In this document: positions 8,903-18,403 of the stretch, piece by piece
Position numbering within the stretch: the first letter of the stretch is position 1
Layout: each line of letters starts with the position of its first letter
Source: Pseudomonas lini
GTDB taxonomy: Bacteria > Pseudomonadota > Gammaproteobacteria > Pseudomonadales > Pseudomonadaceae
NCBI RefSeq assembly: GCF_030812475.1
Contig: NZ_JAUSSR010000009.1
Span: 124,001 to 188,000 of the forward strand
Reading direction: 5' to 3'
Length of the DNA stretch: 64,000 nt
Position numbers and translations under genes: made by a program
The notes under the pieces: generated by a model
Databases searched by the model: none
Told to the model about the DNA's origin: nothing
Seen by the model: the letters and a program-made list of their open reading frames with translations, nothing else

Positions 8903-8985
8903 CTCTCCGCCGAGAGATGAGATTCTCGCAAACGTCCTCAAAGCAATAAAAAAAGCCTCCTCGACGAGGCCAGGATGACGATGAC

Positions 8986-10137
8986 ATGACTCAAATGTTT
9001 GCTGCACCCGGCCGCTATATCCAGGGCTACAAGGAACTCGATCGACTGCACCGGCATGTGGCCTGGTTCGGTCGGCGGTTTTTGGTAATCACCACTCAGG
9101 GTCGCCTCGACAGCCTGAAACAGACCCTGAGCGCCAGTTTCGATGCCGAGCGCACTCAGTTGCATTACGCGATTTTTTCCGGCGAAGTGACGCGGCAGGA
9201 AATCCAGCGGCTCACGGCAAGCATCAGCGCGCTTGAATGCGACGGTGTGATTGGTGTCGGTGGCGGCAAGGTGCTCGACGCCGCCAAAGCCGTTGCCAAT
9301 CAGGCCAAAGTGCCGCTGTGCATCGTCCCCACTATCGTTTCCAACGACGCACCCACCAGTTCGCTGTCGGTGCTGTACACCGAAGCGGGCGCGTTTGACG
9401 ACGTGCTTTTTTATGAACGCAGCCCGGACGTGGTGGTGGTCGATACCTGGATCATCGCCCAGGCGCCGGTGCGTCTGCTGGTAGCTGGAATGGGCGATGC
9501 GCTGTCGACGTATTTCGAAGCGCGCACCTGTGTCGAATCGCACCGGGACAATTTTCTCGGCAATGCCGGTGTGGGATTGAAGGACGGCGGCGGCGGTGCG
9601 AAATCGACGCTGACCTCCATGGCCATCGCCGAGCTGTGTTATCGGGTGCTGCTTGAGGATGGCCTGCAAGCCATGCGCGCCGCTGAACAGCAATGCGTGA
9701 CCAAAGCCTTCAATCGCGTGGTGGAAGCCAATGCGCTCATGAGCGGTATCGGTTTCGAAAGCAACGGCGTGGCGACTGCCCATGCGGTGTATTGCGGGTT
9801 CAGCGAACTGGGGGGCCGGGCGACCATGTACCACGGCGAGTACGTGGCTTTCGGCGTGCTGGTGATGCTGGTGCTCGAAGGCAAATCCAGCCGTGAACTG
9901 GATACGGTGCTGAGGTTCTGCCTGAGCATCGGTTTGCCGGTCACCTTCGAAGACCTGGGGCTGGCCGACATCACCGCAAACGAACTCGACTGCGTGGCGC
10001 GCACGGCCGCCGACCCTGGCCAGACCAGCAACGTTGAGCCATTTGAAGTGACCTTCGACGAAATGAAAGCGGCACTGATCTCGGCCAGCGACCTTGGCCA
10101 ACTCTACAAAAAAGGTGGGTCGTTGCTGGCGGGATGA
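8986..10137 (+). CDS. GldA-family NAD-dependent polyol dehydrogenase, second paralogue
   Basis: A 383-residue glycerol-dehydrogenase-family enzyme. It begins FAAPGRYIQGYKEL and carries GVGGGKVLDAAKAVA, PTIVSNDAPTS, the metal-site stretch GMGDALSTYFEARTC and the histidines of ATAHAVYCGF and MYHGEYVAFG. It is about 20 residues longer than the paralogue at 4400, mainly through a glycine-rich insert (GLKDGGGGAKSTLTS) after the metal-binding helix. Probable role: NAD-linked oxidation of a polyol or hydroxyketone. The ATG at 8986 has AGGA about 10 bases upstream. It is followed at 40 bp by an iron alcohol dehydrogenase, forming a + strand unit under operator site C. Confidence 0.85.
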   Translation: MTQMFAAPGRYIQGYKELDRLHRHVAWFGRRFLVITTQGRLDSLKQTLSASFDAERTQLHYAIFSGEVTRQEIQRLTASISALECDGVIGVGGGKVLDAAKAVANQAKVPLCIVPTIVSNDAPTSSLSVLYTEAGAFDDVLFYERSPDVVVVDTWIIAQAPVRLLVAGMGDALSTYFEARTCVESHRDNFLGNAGVGLKDGGGGAKSTLTSMAIAELCYRVLLEDGLQAMRAAEQQCVTKAFNRVVEANALMSGIGFESNGVATAHAVYCGFSELGGRATMYHGEYVAFGVLVMLVLEGKSSRELDTVLRFCLSIGLPVTFEDLGLADITANELDCVARTAADPGQTSNVEPFEVTFDEMKAALISASDLGQLYKKGGSLLAG

Positions 10138-10177
10138 ACCCGTCTGCAGCGCACACGCCATTACAACAGGTGAACTG

Positions 10178-11350
10178 ATGAAAGCATTTCAGGCAAGTCT
10201 GCCGCTGACCCTGGACTTTGAAGTCGGGGCGATCAAGCGCATGGGCGAGAAGGTCGAGCCGTTCGGCAAAAAGGTCTTCTTGATGGTCGACCCGTTTCTC
10301 CAAGGCAGCGATCTGGTCGCGCAAATTACCGGCAGTTTCGCCGAGCGTGGCCTGCAGTTTGTCGAGTTCTACGACATCGTGCCCAACCCACGGCATACCA
10401 CGATTGATCGAGCGGTCGAGCACGTTCGCCATAGCGCTTGTGATGTGGTGGTGGCGGTGGGCGGCGGCAGTGCGATCGACTCGGCCAAAGCCGTGGCGTT
10501 CGTTGCCGTTCATGGCGGCAATTGCTGGGACTATACCGAGCGCCTCGGTGAAGCCGTGACCCGCCCGCAAAGCCGTGGGCTGCCTTTGCTGGTGGTGCCG
10601 ACCACCTCGGGCACCGGTACCGAAGCGACTCCGTTTGCGGTGATCAACAATCCTGAACTGGGCCTGAAATGCGCCATCGTCAACCCGTTCATCTACCCCG
10701 ATGTTGCCTTGATTGACCCGAAGATTCTGGTGTCGAAACCGCCGAAGCTGACCGCGTTGACCGCAGTCGACACCTTCTGCCACGCGCTCGAGGCGTACAT
10801 CAGTATTCACTGCACGCCCTGGGTGGAAATGGTCGCGCTGGAGTCGATTCGACTGTTCGCGGCCAATGCACGGCAGTGCGTGGAACACGGCGAAGATCTG
10901 GAGGCGCGCGCCCGCATGGCGTTTGCTTCGACCCTCGGCGGCATGGCGATTGCCAGTGCCGGCGTCACGGTGTCCCATGCCCTGGGTCAGCCATTGGGGG
11001 CGATGACCGACGCACCGCATGGCGGCACCGTCGCGGCAAGCACACCACATGTCATCCGCTGGACGCTGCCGGTGTGCGCGGACAAGTTCGCGCGGGTGGC
11101 CGGGATTCTCGATCCGTCGACGCTGAGTCTTGCTGAAACCGAACGCGCCGCGCGCCTTCCGGACATCCTGCAAAAACTGTTTACCACTCTGGGCGTCACC
11201 GACACTTTCCGCAGCTATGGTTTGCGCCCGGAGCAGATCGAAGAGTTTTCCCAAACCGTCTGGACCAGTTTCAACCAGGACCTGGCCTGTCATCCGAAGA
11301 AAATCAACAGCAAAGAGGAGGTCGCCGACATCGTCAGAATGTGTTTCTAA
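10178..11350 (+). CDS. Iron-containing alcohol dehydrogenase
   Basis: A 390-residue group III alcohol dehydrogenase (FucO/YqhD/EutG relatives). It has GGGSAIDSAKAVA for NAD binding, PTTSGTGTEATPFAVI, the metal-ligand helix TFCHALEAYIS and the two C-terminal iron ligands in SHALGQPLGAMTDAPHGG. The reported start is the ATG at 10178, after ACAGGTG; longer in-frame starts overlap the upstream gene and lack a ribosome site. It interconverts an aldehyde and an alcohol with NAD, such as lactaldehyde/propanediol or glycolaldehyde/ethylene glycol. Since transketolase chemistry in this block moves two-carbon units, a glycolaldehyde-type substrate is possible but unproven. Confidence 0.85.
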   Translation: MKAFQASLPLTLDFEVGAIKRMGEKVEPFGKKVFLMVDPFLQGSDLVAQITGSFAERGLQFVEFYDIVPNPRHTTIDRAVEHVRHSACDVVVAVGGGSAIDSAKAVAFVAVHGGNCWDYTERLGEAVTRPQSRGLPLLVVPTTSGTGTEATPFAVINNPELGLKCAIVNPFIYPDVALIDPKILVSKPPKLTALTAVDTFCHALEAYISIHCTPWVEMVALESIRLFAANARQCVEHGEDLEARARMAFASTLGGMAIASAGVTVSHALGQPLGAMTDAPHGGTVAASTPHVIRWTLPVCADKFARVAGILDPSTLSLAETERAARLPDILQKLFTTLGVTDTFRSYGLRPEQIEEFSQTVWTSFNQDLACHPKKINSKEEVADIVRMCF

Positions 11351-11390
11351 CCGAAGTCTCTGTCACGAAGTTCTGAAGAAAGAAGTTTGA

Positions 11391-11420
11391 CCGACCCGTC
11401 AGTTGGGTTGGCGGGGTTTT
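11391..11420 (+). terminator. Possible weak terminator
   Basis: CCGACCC and GGGTTGG can pair (one G-T), followed by CGGGGTTTT. It lies between the iron alcohol dehydrogenase and the porin. The short T run makes strength uncertain. Confidence 0.4.
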
Positions 11421-11475
11421 GCATGCTCGAAAAACACTAAGACCAACAATAAAAACAGTTTCGGGAACAATAATA

Positions 11476-12753
11476 ATGACCAACAGAACGATAGTTGCCG
11501 TCGGACTTTTGAGCGCCTGCGCATTACCGGGTGCTCATGCGGCCAGTTACTCGCCGAATAATTTTTTGCTGGGGGACTGGAACGGCGAACGCACTCGCTT
11601 GCATGAGAAGGGCGTGGATTTTCAACTGACCTACGTTAACGAACTGGCCTACAACACCCAGGGCGGAGACGAACACAAAGGGACTTACAGCGATCAGCTG
11701 ATGATTGATACCAACTTTGATCTGCAGAAGTTGGTGGGCTGGCAAGGGGCGAGTTTTCGCATGACCTTCAGCAACCGCAATGGCGAAAACCTCACCGCGG
11801 AGGCCGGCACCAACACCTTGCTGGCTGCCCAGGAAATCTACGGCTACGGCAGCGTTACCCGCCTGGTGCAGTTCTATTACCAGCAGGCGCTGCTGGATGA
11901 TCGACTGGTGGTGAAACTGGGGCGCTTGCCAATGAGTGGCGATGTGTTCCCGTTTTCCTGCAAGTTTCAAAACCTGACGTTCTGCGGCACGGTGCCGGGT
12001 TACATCACCCCCAATTGGTTCACCTGGCCCGTCAGCCAGTGGGGGGCTGCGGTGGCGGCGAAGCTGACTGACGAGCTGTCGCTCAATGCCTCGCTGTATC
12101 AGGTCAACCCTCGCTTCACCGAAAACTCCCAGGGCCTGGACTTCGGCAGTCCTTCGGGCACCACCGGTTATCTGGCGGTCGGCGAGTTGGCGTGGACGCC
12201 GACCCTAAACGGTCTGCCCGGCAGCTATCGTGCGGGGATCTGGCGCAATACCGGCGATTTCAACGATGTCTATCACGACATCAATGGCCAGCCCATCGGC
12301 CTGACCGGCAATGCGCCGGATCAGCACGATCAGGCCAGCGGTTACTACGGCATGGCCGAGCAGCGGGTCTATCAGGACCCGAGCAACAGCGCCCGTGGAT
12401 TAACCCTGTTCGCAAACTTCATCCAATCGGATCGCGATGTGTCCTACGTGGAAAAGGTCTTTCACGTCGGCGCGTTTATCAGCGGCCCGTTTGCAGCGCG
12501 GCCTCAGGATGAAATCGGCCTGGCGATCGGTCGCCTTGAGGTGAATGAAAAATCCGCCAAGCGTATTCGACAGCAAAACGCTTTCACCCAACCGGCGCCG
12601 GACACCGAATATCCGATGGAGTTGTACTACGGCATCAGCGTGACGCCGGCCCTGACCCTGCGACCCAATGTGCAATACGTCGCCAATCCCGGTGGACTGA
12701 GCGGGGACAAAAGCGTCGTGGTCTTCGGCCTGAAAACCGAGGTCAGTTTTTAA
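11476..12753 (+). CDS. OprB-family carbohydrate-selective porin
   Basis: A 425-residue outer-membrane porin of the OprB family, which admits sugars and polyols through the outer membrane. A signal peptide is clear (MTNRTIVAVGLLSACALPG, cut near AHA-ASY). The mature start LLGDWNGERTRLHEKGVDF is the family's N-terminal landmark, and the protein ends in an aromatic residue (KTEVSF), as outer-membrane barrels do. The ATG at 11476 was chosen because it gives the signal peptide; the ribosome site (GGAA) is modest. It sits between the dehydrogenase genes and the aldehyde dehydrogenase/ABC importer, consistent with an outer-membrane entry route for the same substrate. Confidence 0.86.
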   Translation: MTNRTIVAVGLLSACALPGAHAASYSPNNFLLGDWNGERTRLHEKGVDFQLTYVNELAYNTQGGDEHKGTYSDQLMIDTNFDLQKLVGWQGASFRMTFSNRNGENLTAEAGTNTLLAAQEIYGYGSVTRLVQFYYQQALLDDRLVVKLGRLPMSGDVFPFSCKFQNLTFCGTVPGYITPNWFTWPVSQWGAAVAAKLTDELSLNASLYQVNPRFTENSQGLDFGSPSGTTGYLAVGELAWTPTLNGLPGSYRAGIWRNTGDFNDVYHDINGQPIGLTGNAPDQHDQASGYYGMAEQRVYQDPSNSARGLTLFANFIQSDRDVSYVEKVFHVGAFISGPFAARPQDEIGLAIGRLEVNEKSAKRIRQQNAFTQPAPDTEYPMELYYGISVTPALTLRPNVQYVANPGGLSGDKSVVVFGLKTEVSF

Positions 12754-12837
12754 GGGATTACACGTTTTTTACGAACATCACTTGTTAATAAAACACCCTG
12801 AATCAGGGCATTTCTTCGCTTGTAATTTCGATAATGC

Positions 12838-12849
12838 ATGATATATCGT
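12838..12849. promoter_or_regulatory. Palindromic operator, one mismatch (site D)
   Basis: ATGATATATCGT matches 11 of 12 positions of the shared palindrome. It lies 46-57 bp upstream of the aldehyde dehydrogenase start at 12895 and so would control the aldehyde dehydrogenase and ABC importer unit. Confidence 0.65.
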
Positions 12850-12894
12850 CGTTGGGCGCCTACGCCTACAACAACAAACAGGAGACGCAACAGC

Positions 12895-14400
12895 ATGAAC
12901 ACTCTCGTTGATATCGCTGCGGTCCAGCAGCGAGTCGCCGCCCTGAATCTGCCAGGGAAAGCCTTTATCAATGGCCGGTTCGTCGATGCCTTGAGCGGCG
13001 AAACCTTCGCCAACATTTCTCCGCGCAACGGCCAGGTGCTGAATCACGTGGCATCCTGCCAGGCCGAAGACGTCGACGTCGCAGTCAAGGCCGCTCGACA
13101 GGCGTTCGACAGCGGCGTGTGGTCGCAACTGGCACCCAAGGAACGCAAGAAAGTTCTGCTGCGGTTCGCTGCGTTGTTCGAACAGCACATGACTGAACTG
13201 GCGTTGCTGGAAACCCTCGATATGGGCAAACCGGTGTCCGAAAGCGCCGGCTTTGATGTGCATGCGGTGCTTGAATGCCTGCAGTGGTACGCCGAATGTT
13301 GCGACAAGGTCTACGACGAAATTGCCCCTTCAGGACCGGGCGCACTGGGCATGATTACCCGCGAAGCCATTGGCGTGGTTGCCGCCGTGACCCCATGGAA
13401 TTTCCCGATGCTGATGGCGATGTGGAAAGTCGCCCCGGCGCTGGCGATGGGCAACTCAGTGATTCTCAAACCCGCCGAACAGTCTCCGCTGACCGCACTG
13501 CGCATCGCCGAGCTGGCTGCACAAGCGGGCATTCCACCGGGTGTGTTCAACGTGTTGCCGGGCTTCGGTCCTACCGCTGGCCGTGCGCTTGGGCTGCACA
13601 TGGATGTCGATACGCTGGTGTTCACCGGTTCCGGTGAGGTCGGCAAACTGTTCCTGCAGTACGCCGGCCAGTCGAATATGAAACGGGTGTGGCTGGAGTG
13701 CGGTGGCAAGACTCCGAACATCATTCTCAATGACTGCCGCAACCTGGAAAAAGCCGCGACAACCGCTGCCCGGTCGATGTTTTTCAACCAGGGTGAAGTG
13801 TGCGTGGCGCCGTCGCGATTGATCGTGGAGGAGGGCATTCGCAACGAGTTTGTCGCCGAAGTGTTGAAAGTCGCCCGGACCATCGCCATCGGTGACCCGC
13901 TTGATCCCGCCACCCAACTCGGTGCAATGGTCGACAAGGCGCAGATGGATCGCGTGCTCGGCTACATCCGAAAAGGCTCGGAAGAGGGCGCCCGCATCAT
14001 CCTTGGCGGCGAGCGTGCCAGTGGAGCCTTGGCCGACGGTTTTTTCATCCCGCCGACGATCTTCGACGACGTCACCAATGACATGACCATTGCCCGCGAG
14101 GAAATCTTCGGCCCTGTGTTGTCGGTGATCAACGCCAGGGATCATCTGGATGCGGTGCGCATCGCCAATGATTCGCCTTACGGCCTGGCAGCCAGTCTCT
14201 GGACCAGCGACCTCTCGCGGGCCCATTCGATCATCCGCTCGCTGCGCGCCGGCAGCGTCTGGGTCAACTGCTTCGACGGTGGCGACATCACCATGCCGTT
14301 TGGCGGTTACAAGCAATCGGGCAACGGTCGTGACCGCTCAATGCACGCACTGGACAAATACTCGGAACTCAAATCTGCCTGGATCGATTTGCAGGACTGA
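12895..14400 (+). CDS. NAD(P)-dependent aldehyde dehydrogenase
   Basis: A 501-residue aldehyde dehydrogenase of the PuuC/BetB type. The sequence shows TPWNFPM, the catalytic Glu in WLECGGKTPN (about residue 266), the nucleophilic Cys in FFNQGEVCVAP (about 301) and the C-terminal PFGGYKQSGNGRD. It oxidises an aldehyde to the acid, probably the product of the GMC or iron alcohol dehydrogenase. The ATG at 12895 follows AGGAG; the upstream in-frame ATG at 12838 lies inside the operator and lacks a ribosome site. It leads a unit that continues into the ABC transporter genes. Confidence 0.88.
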   Translation: MNTLVDIAAVQQRVAALNLPGKAFINGRFVDALSGETFANISPRNGQVLNHVASCQAEDVDVAVKAARQAFDSGVWSQLAPKERKKVLLRFAALFEQHMTELALLETLDMGKPVSESAGFDVHAVLECLQWYAECCDKVYDEIAPSGPGALGMITREAIGVVAAVTPWNFPMLMAMWKVAPALAMGNSVILKPAEQSPLTALRIAELAAQAGIPPGVFNVLPGFGPTAGRALGLHMDVDTLVFTGSGEVGKLFLQYAGQSNMKRVWLECGGKTPNIILNDCRNLEKAATTAARSMFFNQGEVCVAPSRLIVEEGIRNEFVAEVLKVARTIAIGDPLDPATQLGAMVDKAQMDRVLGYIRKGSEEGARIILGGERASGALADGFFIPPTIFDDVTNDMTIAREEIFGPVLSVINARDHLDAVRIANDSPYGLAASLWTSDLSRAHSIIRSLRAGSVWVNCFDGGDITMPFGGYKQSGNGRDRSMHALDKYSELKSAWIDLQD

Positions 14401-14479
14401 GCCGTCAATGAGCAACCGGTGCTGTGTGTAACAGCACCTGCAGCACTGAACAAAATCAGCGCACCGGAGAATAATAATT

Positions 14480-15721
14480 ATGAAGCTGTCAGCTGTTCGA
14501 TCGATCACCACATTGGCCTTGCTGGGCCTGATCGGCACTCACGCCTGGGCTGCGCCCAAGCATGAAATTTATAGTTTGATGCCCAACACCGCCTTGTCCG
14601 GGGTGATTGACCCCGACATGCCTGATCGCACGTCGATCAACAAAGCCTTGCCGCTGAAAAAGAAGGGCGAGCGTCTGCGGATCGGCTGGACTGAAATCAC
14701 ACTGGGCAACCCCTGGTTTGTCTCGATGATCGACGATTCGAAAACCATAGCCAAAAAGTACAACTACGACATCGAACTGCAAGTGGCGGACAGTGATGTC
14801 GCCAAGCAGAGCGCCCAGGTCGATAACTTCATTACCCTGGGCGTCGACCTGATCGTGATTGACCCAACCGACGTTCTCGGCTCGGTGTCGGATGTCGAAC
14901 GTGCGGTGGCCGCCGGCATTCCGGTGATCACCGTTGGTACCGCCCCGGACGCTCGCGCTCCAGTCATCACCACCAGCACCGGCAACCCGTACGGCAGTGG
15001 TTTCGAGGCCGGGCGTTACGTGGCCGCCAAGACCGATCCGGCCAAGGTGATCAACGCCGCGATGGTCATCGGGGTGATGGGCAACTCCACGTCCGAAAGC
15101 CGGCTCAACGGCATGATCTCCGGGATCGTCTATGCCCGTGCACAAGAGCGCAAGCTGGGTTTGTCCAAAGAAGACGCGATGCTCAAAGGCTTCAAGCTGT
15201 TCCAGCAGGTCAAGGCCAAAGGTAGCTTCAGCTGGCCCGAAGGTGGCTTCAACGTGCTGGCCTGGGGCCGTGGCGACTGGACTGAAGAAGGTGGTCTGGC
15301 CGCCACAGAAGATATCCTTTCGTCCCAAGGCGACAAGCTCAATCTGGTCTTGGCAGAGAACGACTTCATCGCCATTGGTGCGATCAATGCGCTTGAAAAT
15401 GCCGGCAAGAAAAACAGCGTGATGGTCGCGTCAGGCGCCGGCAGCTTTCGGGTGGCGCTGGACTTGATCAAACAAGGCAAATTGTTGGTGAGCGCCACCA
15501 ATAGTGGTTCGGAAACCGGTGTGGCGGCCATCGAGTTGATCCACCAGATTCTCGAAAAGGGCCTGAATGCCAACAATCTGCCGCTGGCCTCGTACTTTCC
15601 TGTAACTCTGATCACACCGGATAACGTCGACACGTTCATCAAGGCTGACAGCCTGCCGCCGACGACCGACACCGTCCCTCCCTTCCGTTCCATCGAGCAG
15701 ATCAAAACCGCGATGAAGTGA
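14480..15721 (+). CDS. Sugar ABC transporter substrate-binding protein (CUT2/RbsB type)
   Basis: A 413-residue periplasmic type-I binding protein. The signal peptide MKLSAVRSITTLALLG...THAWA is cut before APKHE. The two-lobe fold is indicated by LRIGWTEITLGNPWFV, QVDNFITLGVDLIVIDPTD and VMVASGAGSFRVALDLIKQG. It is about 100 residues longer than typical RbsB because of an N-terminal insert before LRIGW and a central insert around QERKLGLSKEDAML. It delivers a sugar or polyol to the permease encoded two genes on. The ATG at 14480 follows CGGAGA. A strong stem-loop follows the gene. Confidence 0.86.
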   Translation: MKLSAVRSITTLALLGLIGTHAWAAPKHEIYSLMPNTALSGVIDPDMPDRTSINKALPLKKKGERLRIGWTEITLGNPWFVSMIDDSKTIAKKYNYDIELQVADSDVAKQSAQVDNFITLGVDLIVIDPTDVLGSVSDVERAVAAGIPVITVGTAPDARAPVITTSTGNPYGSGFEAGRYVAAKTDPAKVINAAMVIGVMGNSTSESRLNGMISGIVYARAQERKLGLSKEDAMLKGFKLFQQVKAKGSFSWPEGGFNVLAWGRGDWTEEGGLAATEDILSSQGDKLNLVLAENDFIAIGAINALENAGKKNSVMVASGAGSFRVALDLIKQGKLLVSATNSGSETGVAAIELIHQILEKGLNANNLPLASYFPVTLITPDNVDTFIKADSLPPTTDTVPPFRSIEQIKTAMK

Positions 15722-15741
15722 TTTCGCGAGAGTGAACCGGC

Positions 15742-15774
15742 CTGTGACCACCGCTTTTTTGTCGGTGGTTACAG
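15742..15774 (+). other. Intergenic stem-loop between binding-protein and ATPase genes
   Basis: CTGTGACCACCG and CGGTGGTTACAG form a 12-bp near-perfect stem around a CTTTTTTGT loop. Stem-loops in this place often protect binding-protein mRNA or partly end transcription, so that the binding protein is made in excess over the ATPase and permease. Confidence 0.6.
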
Positions 15775-15808
15775 TTCGAACGTTGACGGCTTATAGACGG
15801 TGAACAGT

Positions 15809-17320
15809 ATGAATGCGATGCACAAACCTGCCGTAGAGATGCACGACATCTCAAAGAAATTCGGCGGTATCAGCGCGCTGAACAATGCGAGTTTCTCGGC
15901 AAGAGCAGGGGAAATTCACGCGCTGATGGGTGAGAACGGCGCCGGCAAGTCAACCTTGATGAAGATCCTGTCCGGCGCCTATGTGCGCGATACGGGCGGG
16001 GTCAGCCTGAACGGCGAAAAAGTCGATATTCGCAACCCTGGCGATGCCTTGAAACTGGGTATTTCGATCATCTACCAGGAGTTTGCCCTGGCCCCGCATT
16101 TGTCGGTGGCGGAGAACATCTGCATCGATGACCTGGGGAAGAGCAAGGGTTTCGTGCAATGGGCGACGATGCGCAAAAAGGCCCGGGCGGTTCTCGATGA
16201 ACTGGGTTTCAGCGATATCGATGTGCGCCAGCCCGTCGGCAGTTTGCCGGTGGCGTATCAGCAGGCGGTGGAGATCTGCAAGGCGCTGTCGCGTAATTCG
16301 TCGGTGCTGGTTTTCGATGAACCAACGGCGGTGCTGACCTCTCATGAGGCCGAGAAGCTGTTCAAAATCCTTGATGAGTTGCGCCGCAAAGGCGCCTGTA
16401 TTGTCTACGTCTCGCACCGCATGGATGAAATATTCCGCATTTGCAATCGCGCGACGGTGCTCAAGGACGGCAAGACGGTGGGCACGCTGGAACTGGCCGA
16501 CATTACCGAGCGTGGCCTGATCGAAATGATGATCGGTCGAGAGCTCAGCGACCTATTTCCTCCGCGCAACAAACAGCTTGGCGAGGTCTTGCTCAAGGTT
16601 GAGCAACTGAATGCCGGACGTCTGGTGCGCGATGTCAGTTTTGAGGTCCGAGCGGGGGAGGTGCTGGGTTTTTGTGGGCTGGTGGGCGCCGGACGTACTG
16701 AAACCATGCGGGCGATTTTCGGCGCGGACCGGAAAACCTCCGGCAGCCTTTATCTCGAAGGGCGAGAGATCCATAACCGCACCCCCCGTGAAGCGATTGC
16801 CAATGGCATCGGCCTGTTGCCTGAGGACCGCAAGCAGCAAGGCGTGCTGCTGGAAATGTCGATCAGGGTCAACGGCGCGCTGCGCCCCGACAGTCCCTAC
16901 ACCGGACGTATGGGCTGGATTGCCAGTGGTCGGGAAACCCGGGGAATCGAAGCCTTGCGCCAGCAACTGGCGGTCAAGACACACTCGATCGAGCAGTTGG
17001 TCGGCGACCTTTCAGGCGGTAATCAACAAAAAGTCGCCCTGATGAAATGGGTCGATGCGGGCTGCCGTGTGTTGATCCTCGACGAGCCGACCCGCGGGGT
17101 CGATGTCGGGGCCAAAACCGAAATCTACCGGGTGATCAATGACCTCGCCGAACAAGGCGTTGCGATCATCATGGTCTCTTCGGAAATGATTGAAATCATC
17201 GGCATGTGTGATCGCGTGCTGGTGATGCGCGAAGGCGCGATTGCCGGCGAACTTGCCGGCGAGCGCATTAAAGAACAGCAAATGATATGCCTGGCAATGG
17301 GAGTCGAGCACCATGAGTAA
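15809..17320 (+). CDS. Sugar ABC transporter ATPase (RbsA/MglA type)
   Basis: A 503-residue protein with two tandem nucleotide-binding domains. The first has Walker A GENGAGKST (about residue 42) and Walker B VLVFDEPTAVL; the second has the signature LSGGNQQKV and Walker B VLILDEPTRGVD. This double-domain layout is typical of CUT2 ribose/galactose/autoinducer-type importers. The ATG at 15809 has GGTG upstream; a GTG at 15800 and another ATG at 15818 are alternatives. The stop overlaps the permease start by 8 bp, so the two are translationally coupled. Confidence 0.88.
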   Translation: MNAMHKPAVEMHDISKKFGGISALNNASFSARAGEIHALMGENGAGKSTLMKILSGAYVRDTGGVSLNGEKVDIRNPGDALKLGISIIYQEFALAPHLSVAENICIDDLGKSKGFVQWATMRKKARAVLDELGFSDIDVRQPVGSLPVAYQQAVEICKALSRNSSVLVFDEPTAVLTSHEAEKLFKILDELRRKGACIVYVSHRMDEIFRICNRATVLKDGKTVGTLELADITERGLIEMMIGRELSDLFPPRNKQLGEVLLKVEQLNAGRLVRDVSFEVRAGEVLGFCGLVGAGRTETMRAIFGADRKTSGSLYLEGREIHNRTPREAIANGIGLLPEDRKQQGVLLEMSIRVNGALRPDSPYTGRMGWIASGRETRGIEALRQQLAVKTHSIEQLVGDLSGGNQQKVALMKWVDAGCRVLILDEPTRGVDVGAKTEIYRVINDLAEQGVAIIMVSSEMIEIIGMCDRVLVMREGAIAGELAGERIKEQQMICLAMGVEHHE

Positions 17321-18368
17321 CCCTAATTCCAAGCTGGCCACGGCTGAGCTTCTGCAGGAACACAATCGCGCCGACGGGGGCCGGGCTGACCGACGTTCGC
17401 TGCAACGGCTGTTTCTGCAACACAACGCGCTGGTGATGCTGGTGATACTGATCATCGTCGCGAGCGTGCTGTCGGCGGACTTCTTCACCTACCAGAATAT
17501 CGGCAATCTGTTGCGCCAATTGACACCGTTGCTGCTGGTCAGCGTCGGCATGCTGATCGTGATCCTCACGGCGGGGATCGATTTGTCTGTGGCGTCGGTC
17601 GCGGCAGTGGGCGGCATCGTGGTTGCCATGACGCTGAATGTGCTGCCGGTCGAAGGCAGTCTCGGGTTGCTGCTCGCCGTAGCGATTGCGGTGGCGGCAG
17701 GTGTCCTGATGGGCCTGGTGACGGGCACTTTTATCGCCTACTTTCGCATGGCGCCTTTTATCGCAACGCTGGCAATGATGACGGTCGCCCGTGGCTTGGC
17801 GTTCATCCTGTCCAACGGCCAGCCACAACGTCTGGATGACAGGTTGGTCAGTGCCCAATTGCTGCGTGATTTCGGCCGGCTGGCCGATGGCGTGCTGGGC
17901 ATCCCGTGGCCAGTGTGGCTGGCGGTGTTGGTGACGGTCGTGTTTGCCTTGATCCTGCGCTACAACGCTTATGGTCGCCTGACCATTGCCAGCGGCAGCA
18001 ACGAAACAGCGGTGCGCCTGGCCGGGATTCCGGTAGAGCGCTACAAACTCGCCGCGTATGGTATTTGCGGTGGCCTGGCGGCATTGGCCGGAGTGGTGAT
18101 TGCCTCGCGTTCGGGGGTGGCAACACCCAGTGCGGGCATGGCGCTTGAACTGGACGCGATCGCCGCTTGCGTTATCGGAGGCGCGTTGTTGTCCGGTGGC
18201 AAAGGTACGATTTTTTACACCGTCGTCGGCGTGCTGGTGTTGGGGCTGATCGGCAATATCATGAACCTGTTGAGTGTGCCGGCCTATCCGCAGCAAATCA
18301 TCAAAGGCGCGATTATCGTCATCGCGGTGCTGCTGCAAGGCGTTGGTCGCCGGGATGCGCGCATTTAA
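17313..18368 (+). CDS. Sugar ABC transporter permease (RbsC type)
   Basis: A 351-residue inner-membrane permease of the CUT2 family with about eight to ten hydrophobic helices. Family landmarks are LLVSVGMLIVILTAGIDLS, ATLAMMTVARGLAFI and the cytoplasmic coupling region NETAVRLAGIPVERYKLAAYG. The last helices contain IGGALLSGGKGTIFYTVVG. With the preceding binding protein and ATPase it completes one importer. A second complete importer of the same family is at 23866-27402. It overlaps the ATPase by 8 bp. Confidence 0.88.
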   Translation: MSNPNSKLATAELLQEHNRADGGRADRRSLQRLFLQHNALVMLVILIIVASVLSADFFTYQNIGNLLRQLTPLLLVSVGMLIVILTAGIDLSVASVAAVGGIVVAMTLNVLPVEGSLGLLLAVAIAVAAGVLMGLVTGTFIAYFRMAPFIATLAMMTVARGLAFILSNGQPQRLDDRLVSAQLLRDFGRLADGVLGIPWPVWLAVLVTVVFALILRYNAYGRLTIASGSNETAVRLAGIPVERYKLAAYGICGGLAALAGVVIASRSGVATPSAGMALELDAIAACVIGGALLSGGKGTIFYTVVGVLVLGLIGNIMNLLSVPAYPQQIIKGAIIVIAVLLQGVGRRDARI

Positions 18369-18403
18369 GGAGATCCGTCGGGTGGAGTGGCAGGCGTATT
18401 TTG

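Noticed and set aside
8938..11293. Overlapping long minus-strand frames under the two dehydrogenase genes
   Set aside because: They are mirror frames of GldA-like and iron alcohol dehydrogenase genes, with arginine/histidine-rich nonsense translations.
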